From assembly GCA_026390435.1 (NCBI GenBank), contig JAPLFY010000041.1, forward strand, positions 1 through 64,000: DNA of 64,000 bases. Direction: 5' to 3'. Made by a program: the position numbers and the translations under genes. The notes under the pieces are model-generated. The model was not told the DNA's origin and made no database searches. It was given only the letters and a program-made list of their open reading frames with translations. The stretch's first letter is position 1, and the number at the start of each line of letters is the position of its first letter. This document shows, piece by piece, positions 16,769 to 24,726 of this stretch. Source of the DNA: Pseudomonadota bacterium. Its GTDB lineage: Bacteria > Bdellovibrionota_B > Oligoflexia > Oligoflexales > CAIYRB01.

Positions 16769-17683
16769 ATGTCGATTTTTCATCCACAGACCTCCGCACA
16801 AAGAGAGCAACGCGATGTTCTGCTTGCCTCATCTCTAAGACCAGACGGCAGCCATTTTCCTATTGCTGCGGAATATCCGTTGGTGCTCAGCGAAAATGGC
16901 ACGCAATATAGCTTCTGCCTTGGAGAGCCAGAGGCTCCGCTTGCACATGCGAACTTGTGGCCTCGCAGGCTCATAAGTCAGACCCATGACGTAGTGTTAA
17001 CTGTTGGTTTGATCGGTAACGTAGCCACAAGTTCGGATCATCGTGGCCAGGGACTCATGCGCGCACTTTTTTCTGAGTTGAAATCAGCAGCATCTGCGCA
17101 AGGCTTGGAAGGACTAGTATTATGGAGCGACCTAGTTGAATTTTATCAAAAATTGGGCTTTAAGTCATGCGGTAGTGAGCTCCGCTGGCAGTTCAGCCGC
17201 GACAAATTACGCTCACTTTTCCCTCGTCAATCAAACTTTGCAAAAATAAAAAACTTAAGCACACACGAGGCACAACGCCTGTTGTCACTTAGGTACCCCG
17301 TGCCGTTTACCTTGGACCGAAGTCCACAGGAGTTCCAGACACTTATTACCATACCTGAGGTGACGATTTTAGCATCAGATCGCAAGGACGCCACCTTTGT
17401 GATTTTAGGCAAAGGTTGCGACATGACCTGCGTGGTACATGAATGGGGAGCGCCTTCTGCTGAAGCACTTCTTATGGGTATGCTAGCAGCCGCTGAAGCC
17501 GCTGATTTACCAGAAATTGTTTTGCTAACGCCAAAAACTTTGGCGCAATCTTGGTCCCAAAAAATGCGTCCGCACGCAGTTGCTCAGGCCGAACATAGCA
17601 TGGCACTAAGCTGGTGGCCGGATCACTCACCCGCACCAGACCTATTGGCCTCCAGTTTTATCTGGGGCCTAGACTCAATTTAA
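16769..17683 (+). CDS. GNAT-family acetyltransferase (Eis-like)
   Basis: 304 residues from the ATG at 16769; the frame is open much further upstream but there overlaps fliD. The N-terminal GNAT half has VGLIGNVATSSDHRGQGLMR (motif A, acetyl-CoA pyrophosphate loop) and LVLWSDLVEFYQKLGFKSCG (motif B). The C-terminal half is a divergent second domain. Arrangement and length recall Eis-type enzymes acting on small amines. It is the only rightward gene inside the leftward flagellar cluster; a flagellar role is possible but unproven. Confidence 0.8.
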   Translation: MSIFHPQTSAQREQRDVLLASSLRPDGSHFPIAAEYPLVLSENGTQYSFCLGEPEAPLAHANLWPRRLISQTHDVVLTVGLIGNVATSSDHRGQGLMRALFSELKSAASAQGLEGLVLWSDLVEFYQKLGFKSCGSELRWQFSRDKLRSLFPRQSNFAKIKNLSTHEAQRLLSLRYPVPFTLDRSPQEFQTLITIPEVTILASDRKDATFVILGKGCDMTCVVHEWGAPSAEALLMGMLAAAEAADLPEIVLLTPKTLAQSWSQKMRPHAVAQAEHSMALSWWPDHSPAPDLLASSFIWGLDSI

Positions 17684-17697
17684 TGATGTTTAAGTTC

Positions 17698-18543
17698 TTA
17701 CTGATTCTGTAGCAGGGCTAACGCCATCTTCGGCACATTGTTGGCCTGAGCCAACACAGAGGTACCAGCCTGCATAAGTATGTTGTGCTTGGTCATCTCA
17801 GCAGTTTCGTCCGCAATATCTACATCTTTAATGCGTGAGCGAGCGGCCGAAAGGTTTTCAACCGAAATACTCAAGTTGCGAATCGTAGAATTGAGCCGCC
17901 CCTCAATGGCACCTAGCTCGGACCGAGTCGCAGACACATTTTCGATTGCAGTATCGATTTTAGCCAAGCTTTTTTGAGCCGCGTTTTTGCTTGATACGCT
18001 TAACTCTTCTAGACCGAGTTTATCGGTGTTCACATCTAGTCGATAGGCTTCAAACGAAATTCGGTCGACACCTAGTAAGTTTTCACCACCAGTATTGACC
18101 TGAAAGTCGAGCGAGCCACCGGTACCGTCCAGTAGATAGGTACCGTTGAACTCAGTAGAGTTGGCGATTCGATCGACCTCGTCTTTGAGCGACTGATACT
18201 CACCGTCGAGGAACTTACGCTCCCGCGGGCCGATAGTATCACTGGCCGCTTGCACTCCGAGTTCGCGTAAGCGGACGAGGATATTCTGGACCTCGTTCAG
18301 TCCACCCTCGGCTACCTGAATCAACGACACGCCATCAGAGGCGTTTCGTTGAGCCTGCATCAAACCACGGACTTTAGCCCGCAGCTTTTCAGAAATGGCA
18401 AGACCGGCCGCGTCGTCTCCGGCGCGATTAATACGGTATCCACTAGACAAACGCTCCAATGAGCGATCCAGAAGTTCTCTGGTCTCGCGCAAATGTCGTT
18501 GAGACACTAGCGACGAGACATTCGTCGCGATTCTCAGGCCCAT
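17698..18543 (-). CDS. fliC: Flagellin
   Basis: 281 residues, short for a flagellin, so the surface-exposed variable region is small. The conserved N-terminal D0/D1 part (MGLRIATNVSSLVSQRHL, LERLSSGYRINRAGDDAAGL, ISEKLRAKVRGLMQAQRNA) and the C-terminal part (NLSAARSRIKDVDIADETAE and the final VPKMALALLQNQ) are intact. GGAGGAAG nine bases before the ATG is a strong ribosome-binding site, as expected for an abundant protein. A single flagellin gene is visible in this window. Confidence 0.96.
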   Translation of the reverse strand: MGLRIATNVSSLVSQRHLRETRELLDRSLERLSSGYRINRAGDDAAGLAISEKLRAKVRGLMQAQRNASDGVSLIQVAEGGLNEVQNILVRLRELGVQAASDTIGPRERKFLDGEYQSLKDEVDRIANSTEFNGTYLLDGTGGSLDFQVNTGGENLLGVDRISFEAYRLDVNTDKLGLEELSVSSKNAAQKSLAKIDTAIENVSATRSELGAIEGRLNSTIRNLSISVENLSAARSRIKDVDIADETAEMTKHNILMQAGTSVLAQANNVPKMALALLQNQ

Positions 18544-18741
18544 GCTTCACTTCCTCCGGCTTCTGGCGGAAATGGCTCACAATTTAATAGATGGATGACT
18601 TGATAGGTCCCCTGATTGGAGTTCAGGGTGTTGGAAGGGATATCGAGGATAGATATTGCTCTACGTTCAGGTTAGCACATCCTGCCGCTTAGATTCAATA
18701 TTCTGCCTACATATATCCTCAGACTGATCTTAGTTTAGATC

Positions 18742-18778
18742 ATAAAAACCCTAAATATCCACCCAGATACTTAGGGTT
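18742..18778 (-). terminator. Rho-independent terminator of the Gld-type ABC operon
   Basis: Arms 18747-18759 and 18766-18778 pair over 13 bases with one mismatch around a 6-base loop; on the minus strand the stem is followed by TTTTTAT. It lies 36 bases after the DUF4340 stop and before the flagellin promoter region, insulating fliC from the upstream operon. Confidence 0.85.
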
Positions 18779-18813
18779 AACAAAAACATTTCAGCTAACA
18801 AAAAGACTAAAAA

Positions 18814-19842
18814 TCAGCTCTTCTTAGCCTCACCGAGGATAGCTTCGATATCTTTTTCGATCGACTCAACTCGCCCGGACTGCAACTTTGCATGCATCTT
18901 CAAAAAATCACTAGTGACCCAGTAGACCGGCTTGTCACCTGGAGCTCTTTTGAAGACCATGCGATCCACAGTCTTGCCGTCCTTCTCCAAGACTATAGTC
19001 AGGAAGGGCTTGATATCTTTAAGCCCTTGCTCATCAGCCGGAGCAGCATATTCAGTGAGCCGCAGTTTAAATATGCGGTCCATGAAGTTGTCATAGGCTG
19101 GCTTTGCTTTAGCTGCGGCATCATTCTCATCGGCCCAGATCAGCTCGCCTGCCTGATCTCGCTTGCTATGGTCTATCCTTTTACTGCGACCCTCGACGCT
19201 GATCTCCACTTTAGCAACGTCATCAGGCTCTACATTCACAATTCGTCGCTCATATAGCCTGACCGGTGCCCGCTCAAGATTTTCGATATTAATATCTTCG
19301 ATCAGCAGAACCTTCGCCTTGGATCCCAGCTCCTGCGCAAACCGGTTGCGACTACCGTAGCTACGCTTGCCTATACGCAGAACAAGATCCTTGTTACCGG
19401 CGCTTTTAATCGTAAACGTATCTTTTGCATCTTTCAGTCCATAATCCGCCATCTGCTTGTCATCGACAGAGTCAAGGACTCGCACGGCAAAGAGTGGACT
19501 AAAACTTTTGAGTAAATCATCCATCTTTGGATTAGCAAGGAAACGCTCGGTCGTTATTTTAGACGCCGGAGGTGGGGCCTTGTCATCCTTTGGTACATGC
19601 GGATTTACTGGCGGAATTTCTGTTTTAGTATGAGTCACTAAGAATCGTTGATCTTCTGCACGCTTAACGGCCACGACTTCAACATCTGCAGTCTTAAGCT
19701 GCACCTCAGTAACCGTATTTGGGTCCACGGTCATGACTGAGACAGCGTCTTCTGAGGCCTCAGGAACGGGCAATGACGCCCAGTAAGCGACTCCAAGGCC
19801 AGCTGTCAGCAAGGTACCGTAGATATAGAGATCAGCCCGCAT
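18814..19842 (-). CDS. DUF4340-containing membrane-anchored protein of Gld-type ABC operon
   Basis: 342 residues: one N-terminal membrane helix (LYIYGTLLTAGLGVAYWASL) and a large, mostly beta extracytoplasmic region with two similar halves of DUF4340 type (MADYGLKDAKDTFTI, LRIGKRSYGSRNRFAQ, and in the second half LKDIKPFLTIVLEKDGK). Proteins of this family regularly follow GldG-like genes. Its ATG overlaps the stop of the GldG-like gene (TAATG), indicating translational coupling. Substrate and partner are unknown. Confidence 0.82.
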   Translation of the reverse strand: MRADLYIYGTLLTAGLGVAYWASLPVPEASEDAVSVMTVDPNTVTEVQLKTADVEVVAVKRAEDQRFLVTHTKTEIPPVNPHVPKDDKAPPPASKITTERFLANPKMDDLLKSFSPLFAVRVLDSVDDKQMADYGLKDAKDTFTIKSAGNKDLVLRIGKRSYGSRNRFAQELGSKAKVLLIEDINIENLERAPVRLYERRIVNVEPDDVAKVEISVEGRSKRIDHSKRDQAGELIWADENDAAAKAKPAYDNFMDRIFKLRLTEYAAPADEQGLKDIKPFLTIVLEKDGKTVDRMVFKRAPGDKPVYWVTSDFLKMHAKLQSGRVESIEKDIEAILGEAKKS

Positions 19843-21749
19843 TAGACTCCACCCTCTTGCTTGCCCTTAGCCCTAGCATTCCGACGGCGTGTAGCAATAA
19901 ACCCGGCTCCCAAGACCAAAAGTGGTACGACCACTACTGTGCCCTGGAACCAGTAGATATCTTCTTTCTTACTCAGCCGGACCTTGACGTCCTCTTCACT
20001 GGCTAGTTGGCCCTGCAACTCTGCCTGACCGACAAGCCATTTAAGGCTGTCGGCAAAGAACAAAGCATTGCCCACATTACGTACCAGACCGTCAGCAATA
20101 GCTGAAGCATCAGCAAAGGCAACAACTCGCCCCTGATGCAGCGATTTCTTATCAGCATTCGGACTCGTTGCATCCTTAGGTTTATTTTTTAGCTCAGCAG
20201 CTACGCCAATCGCGTAAAACTGGCGCTTCTCATCAGAATCAAATTTAAAATTGCGGTTGATATCCGCATAGGTATCGCCCATCGAGCGTACCGTCTCGGC
20301 AGCACTCCATGTGCCATTGTCCGGCGTCACCTTGAAGTAGCCGCTCTGGTAAAGCAACACAGCCACCCTTTCGTCGTGACGCGACAGACTGCTTACCGAC
20401 TCATGAGAGGTGAAGATATTACTGAAAATGACCCACGCATCAGACGGACTATGGGTGACGACGACGTGATTTTTATCGCTGGCCAGTGGAACTGGCTGAA
20501 AATCAATGCCCAGCTCTCTAAGGAATCCATAGAGCGGTTGATCCTCGCCGCCTACCGGTACTAATTCACCGGTCGGCTTCTCGATATCAAGGAAAGCCAT
20601 CAAATTGCCGCCGCCGTTGACATAATTGCGCAGCGCATCGATCTCTTCCTTCTGAAACATCTGATTCGGACCGACAATCACAACCGCGGCAGCATCGTCG
20701 GGTACCGCTGTGGCACTGCCTTCTGCAATACCAAAAAGTTTGGTTGTGTAATTCTGCTGGCGCAAAAACCCCTCTAGCATGGTTAACGAGCGCAGCGGTG
20801 TATCACCTACTTCGCCAATCCACGAGGCCTCGCCATGTCCCCTCGTAAAGTAAATCGTATGCTTTGTCGACGTGGTCTCGAGGAATGCCTTTTGGAATTC
20901 GCCGTCGAGTTCGCGCAGAGTCTTCTTTGCCTTGGCCAAAGTTGTGCCAGTATCGATGCGCGCCTTCTTACCCTTCATATCGAGAAGGATCAATCCGTTG
21001 CGGGCAACGCGATACTCTTCCGCTTGGACCGGGTTGATATCTTTATCAAACCAGAGGAGTTTCACTTTTGGTTCTAACTTTGCGATAGATTTGAAATAAC
21101 TCTCAATCACATTTTTGACTTCATTGCTTTGCGGATAGAACAAGGCAATGGTCAAGTCGCTGCTTAACGACTTCACCATGTGTTGGGTTGCTTCGGATGG
21201 AGAGCTAACTTTGAGATAGCTCCAGTCGCTTTGAGCATCCTTCTTATCGCCGACATAATTAACAGTAACGAGGAAAGAAAGTAACAAACCGACCGTTGTC
21301 CAAGACAGCATGGCTCTGCCAACACGGTTTGGTTCCGCGAATTCACCGCGCCCTGTGGCTCGCATCGCCCATTCAGCACCAACACCCGCAGCGAGACTTA
21401 CGATCATTAACACCAACCAAGCTGCGAGCAGAATCTTGCTCACTGGTGTCTCAGGCGTCGTGTTGTCACCAAGTGCTTTCGCGTAGCCAAGGTAACAGCA
21501 TAGGCTGGCTAATAATCCGAGCTGCCAAAGGCTCAGAATGCGCCAACCCTTGCCTTCATTCGGCCGTGGCTTTGTGGCTGTGATCGCCAAAAAGACAGTG
21601 AATAGCCAACTAAGCGCTACCACTGCAACCGCCGCTATGCGGAGGCCAACATGGTAACTCTCAGAACTTAAGTATCGCTCGGCAGCATAGAGGACAATCA
21701 ATCCGATTATCGTCAACGGCAGCCTTAGACCAGCCAGCAAAGTAACCAT
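19842..21749 (-). CDS. GldG-like ABC transporter auxiliary membrane protein
   Basis: 635 residues from the ATG at 21747-21749, which overlaps the permease stop (TGATG); a GTG twelve bases upstream lies too close to the ribosome-binding site. Four hydrophobic segments (about 1-175) are followed by a large periplasmic domain with IYFTRGHGE and VVIVGPNQMFQKEEIDALRN, characteristic of the GldG/ABC_transp_aux family. A last membrane helix (VVVVPLLVLGAGFIATRRR) lies near the C-terminus. In Bacteroidetes GldA/F/G take part in gliding; in proteobacteria the role is mostly unknown. Confidence 0.85.
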   Translation of the reverse strand: MVTLLAGLRLPLTIIGLIVLYAAERYLSSESYHVGLRIAAVAVVALSWLFTVFLAITATKPRPNEGKGWRILSLWQLGLLASLCCYLGYAKALGDNTTPETPVSKILLAAWLVLMIVSLAAGVGAEWAMRATGRGEFAEPNRVGRAMLSWTTVGLLLSFLVTVNYVGDKKDAQSDWSYLKVSSPSEATQHMVKSLSSDLTIALFYPQSNEVKNVIESYFKSIAKLEPKVKLLWFDKDINPVQAEEYRVARNGLILLDMKGKKARIDTGTTLAKAKKTLRELDGEFQKAFLETTSTKHTIYFTRGHGEASWIGEVGDTPLRSLTMLEGFLRQQNYTTKLFGIAEGSATAVPDDAAAVVIVGPNQMFQKEEIDALRNYVNGGGNLMAFLDIEKPTGELVPVGGEDQPLYGFLRELGIDFQPVPLASDKNHVVVTHSPSDAWVIFSNIFTSHESVSSLSRHDERVAVLLYQSGYFKVTPDNGTWSAAETVRSMGDTYADINRNFKFDSDEKRQFYAIGVAAELKNKPKDATSPNADKKSLHQGRVVAFADASAIADGLVRNVGNALFFADSLKWLVGQAELQGQLASEEDVKVRLSKKEDIYWFQGTVVVVPLLVLGAGFIATRRRNARAKGKQEGGV

Positions 21750-22477
21750 CAGCCCTGCCACCTCCGAGCCTCAAGCGCACGCACAGAACACTCTAGGAAA
21801 AATACAACAACGCTTCCGTAATAAATCACATCACGCGTATGAACAATGCCCTGCGCGAACGGTACAAAATGTCGGTTGTGGATCGCTAAATAACCAAAAA
21901 GTTCTTTTAGCGGCGGCGACACCACATCAGCCACCATCCACAGAATTAGAAAAGTCACTAGGAATAATGCACCCGTGACACCGGCAACTAACTGATTTGG
22001 TGAAATTGCTGACGCAAACAGGGAAATTGAAATGGCACAGGCGCCGAGTAAAGTAAGCATGAGGTAGCCGGCTGCTAGGTGACCGAGAGATACCTTGCCA
22101 ACCATAAATACTAAGCCAGGCATGTACAGTGATAGAAGCTGAATGATTAACGAGAAACACAGCGCCGACAGAAATTTACCGTAAACAATTTGACGTTCAC
22201 TGATAGGTGAGGTGTAGAACAGGACGAGGGTGCCGTTTTGTTTCTCCTCGGCTAAAAGCCGCATCGCCAAAAACACTCCTGCAACCATGGTCATGCCAGA
22301 GGCAAAGTAGAAATAATCGGCGAGTACATCAGCGGATACTTTGGGCTGATTACCAACGGCGTAAGCATTAAACAGCAAACCTTCGATAAATAGAGCTGCG
22401 GCGCAAATAACATAGCCCATCCAAGTCGAAAAATAGGCGCGCAACTCACGTCCAGCCACTAGAAGGCACTTACCCAT
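21749..22477 (-). CDS. ABC-2 type transporter permease (GldF-like)
   Basis: 242 residues from the ATG at 22475-22477, which lies nine bases after GGAGG and overlaps the ATPase stop by eight bases; a GTG at 22483 sits too close to that site. Six hydrophobic segments fit an ABC-2 permease, with the conserved cytoplasmic stretch RLLAEEKQNGTLVLFYTSPI (E/K-rich sequence before TM3) typical of GldF/NosY-type permeases. It forms the membrane channel with the ATPase encoded upstream. Confidence 0.88.
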   Translation of the reverse strand: MGKCLLVAGRELRAYFSTWMGYVICAAALFIEGLLFNAYAVGNQPKVSADVLADYFYFASGMTMVAGVFLAMRLLAEEKQNGTLVLFYTSPISERQIVYGKFLSALCFSLIIQLLSLYMPGLVFMVGKVSLGHLAAGYLMLTLLGACAISISLFASAISPNQLVAGVTGALFLVTFLILWMVADVVSPPLKELFGYLAIHNRHFVPFAQGIVHTRDVIYYGSVVVFFLECSVRALEARRWQG

Positions 22478-23411
22478 GGGCACGCTCCTCCACCGGCTTA
22501 ATCAGCTTCATGAACAGACCCTCCAAACCGGCCTCCCCACGGCTGAGGCCGAGTAAACCGGCACCAGCATCCACCGCAACTTTCGCGACCTGCGCGCGAA
22601 CGTCACCCGTAGTATCAAGAGAGAAACGCTCACCGCCTTGACCGGGTATATAATTTACCGCCGACACCCCACTAATGGCCCTGAGCCGCTCAGCTAAGCC
22701 ATTGGGTACGGTAGTCACGTCGAGGCTGAGACGCATGCTCTCAAACATTTTGGACTGTAAAGAGGCTTCGGAACCTTCAGCCACCAAACGTCCGTGGTCC
22801 ACTACTAAAACACGGTCGCAGGTACGCGTGATCTCGGACAAAATGTGACTCGACAAAACAACAGTGTGCTGTCCGCGCAAAGATAAGATCAAATCGCGCA
22901 TCTCGACTATTTGCACCGGATCGAGACCATTAATTGGCTCATCAAGGATGATCACTTTGGGATTATGGACCAAGGCCTGGGCAATGCCGACACGCTGACG
23001 AAAGCCGTGCGACAGTTCGCTGATGCGAGCTAGACCTACCTCATTTAGGTTGGCCTTATCCTTGACGATACCGACGCTACTAGCGACGCTCTTATGATCG
23101 ACGTTCTTTAGTTTGGCAACGTAGGTTAGGTAACTGTCGACCGTCATCTCATCATAGAGAGGCGGGACATCAGGAAGGTAGCCGATCAGACGACGAATAG
23201 CCTGAGGATTAGTATCCACAGAGTAACCACCAACTGTTGCGCGCCCAGAGGACGGCAAAAGAAAGCAGCCGAGGATCTTAAGAATCGTACTCTTACCGGC
23301 ACCGTTTAGGCCCAGCAAACCGACGATCTCGCCCTCCGCTATCGTGAAGCTCACTCCGTCTATGGCTCGACGGCCCAAATACGACTTGCTGAGACCTTCC
23401 GCGACGATCAT
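22470..23411 (-). CDS. ABC transporter ATP-binding protein (GldA-like)
   Basis: 313 residues. Walker A GLNGAGKST (34-42), ABC signature LSHGFRQR (133-140), Walker B VIILDEP (153-159), and a switch His in VVLSSHILSEI are all intact. The 80-residue C-terminal extension is a separate alpha/beta domain common to ABC-2 ATPases. First gene of a four-gene operon with overlaps of 8, 1 and 1 bases. The 138-base upstream gap holds its promoter, but I cannot pick out a clear one. Confidence 0.93.
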   Translation of the reverse strand: MIVAEGLSKSYLGRRAIDGVSFTIAEGEIVGLLGLNGAGKSTILKILGCFLLPSSGRATVGGYSVDTNPQAIRRLIGYLPDVPPLYDEMTVDSYLTYVAKLKNVDHKSVASSVGIVKDKANLNEVGLARISELSHGFRQRVGIAQALVHNPKVIILDEPINGLDPVQIVEMRDLILSLRGQHTVVLSSHILSEITRTCDRVLVVDHGRLVAEGSEASLQSKMFESMRLSLDVTTVPNGLAERLRAISGVSAVNYIPGQGGERFSLDTTGDVRAQVAKVAVDAGAGLLGLSRGEAGLEGLFMKLIKPVEERAHG

Positions 23412-23594
23412 CGATAACCCAAAAAGCTAATTTGTCAGTTCATTACTTATAATCCACGATGCAAGATACACGTGGGCTAGTCAATCTGTTATTGAAGTCA
23501 GCAAGCGAAACCTTGTCGAGACAAAATGAGGCCAATTGGTCTATAGATCATGCTTAAGACCTTATTATCCGCGCCAGAGAGAGGTTATCTGACC

Positions 23595-24584
23595 ATGGTT
23601 AAATTGAAAAAAATTGCTTCGTTGATGGCAGCGCCTTTGATTATAAGCCTTTTATGCGGCGTATTTATCGGCGCAGTTGGATTACGCTCAGAGGTAGCCG
23701 AAGCGCGCATCGGCGGCGGACGGAGTATGGGCAGGGGTAGCAGCCCAAGCATGCGGCGACCATTATCCTTCCCACCAGCCATGGGGCCGCAAGCGCCGCG
23801 GAATGATTACCAGGCTCCTGGCGGCAGTACCTTTGGAAACAACTCCTACCAGCCGCGTCCAGCATTTCCGGGCGAAGCGCCACGCGGCGGTTTTTTGCGT
23901 AACATGGCAGGAGGACTTGCCGGAGGATTCCTCGGCAGCATGATGTTCAACTCAGTCGGACGAGCCATGGGCGGCGGATCTCCAGGCATGGGAGGCGGCG
24001 GCGGCGGCGGAATGGGTATGATCGATATCCTGTTATTAGCTGGCCTTGGCTATTTGCTTTTTCGTTGGTGGCGCAGTCGCCAGCAGCTAAATACGGCGCC
24101 CGCCAACCGCGACAGTGTCGTCAACTTCCGCATGCCACAAGACGACTCTGCACCGCTAGCAAACGGAGAAACCGCTTTAGCTGGAGGTCCAACTTTGGAC
24201 GCGGATCAGGCTACGGACCTTTTCTTCCGCGTGCAAGGGGCATGGACACGGCGGGATCTGACTTCGGTTAGCAACCTCATCGGCTCCGACGTAGCAAAGG
24301 AACTTGAGAAGGATTTGAACGAATTAAAGACCAACAAGCAGATCAATCGTTTGGAAAACATTAGCGTTCGCGGTGTTGACATCGGACCAAGCTGGTCAGA
24401 GTCGGGGATGAATTTAGTCACTGTTAGGTTTACCGCTAATCTCCTCGACTACACCGTCGATGAAGTGAGCCAGCAAGTCGTTGCGGGTAGCGACACAACT
24501 CCGATCAAATTTGTCGAGGACTGGACCTTTTCCCAATCGATTGGAATACAGGAATGGCAACTGGCAGGGATCGCCCAAGTTTGA
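23595..24584 (+). CDS. Tim44-like domain membrane protein
   Basis: 329 residues from the ATG at 23595 (GAGAGG nine bases upstream); the frame opens 45 bases earlier. A signal/anchor helix (MAAPLIISLLCGVFIGAVGL) is followed by an Arg/Gly/Pro-rich linker (GGGRSMGRGSSPSMRRP), a Gly-rich hydrophobic stretch (MAGGLAGGFLGSMMF), a second helix (IDILLLAGLGYLLFRWW) and a C-terminal Tim44/MBA1-like domain (about 215-329; ends in VEDWTFSQSIG...WQLAGI). Such proteins occur widely in proteobacteria with unclear function. It precedes secDF in the same direction. Confidence 0.8.
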   Translation: MVKLKKIASLMAAPLIISLLCGVFIGAVGLRSEVAEARIGGGRSMGRGSSPSMRRPLSFPPAMGPQAPRNDYQAPGGSTFGNNSYQPRPAFPGEAPRGGFLRNMAGGLAGGFLGSMMFNSVGRAMGGGSPGMGGGGGGGMGMIDILLLAGLGYLLFRWWRSRQQLNTAPANRDSVVNFRMPQDDSAPLANGETALAGGPTLDADQATDLFFRVQGAWTRRDLTSVSNLIGSDVAKELEKDLNELKTNKQINRLENISVRGVDIGPSWSESGMNLVTVRFTANLLDYTVDEVSQQVVAGSDTTPIKFVEDWTFSQSIGIQEWQLAGIAQV

Positions 24585-24608
24585 TTCCGTGACACTGGAT
24601 ACTGCTGC

Positions 24609-24632
24609 CATTGCGGACCGGTCCGGGCAATG
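24609..24632. repeat. Inverted repeat between the Tim44-like gene and secDF
   Basis: CATTGC and GCAATG arms flank the perfect 10-base palindrome GGACCGGTCC, giving an 11-bp hairpin with a 2-base bulge. No U-run follows. It could act as a weak terminator or RNA stability element. Confidence 0.35.
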
Positions 24633-24726
24633 GTCGACGAAAATTATGCTGCAACTTGCAGTTCTTCAAGGTAATGCTTTAGCGAGTGGTCCAAACATTA
24701 ATCATCTCTAAGTTGTAGGGCAAACT

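Noticed and set aside
18544-18720. Possible sigma28 promoter for flagellin
   Set aside because: TAAG and GCTAA elements can be found but the spacing does not fit TAAA-N15-GCCGATAA, so I did not call it; a sigma54 match also fails on spacing.
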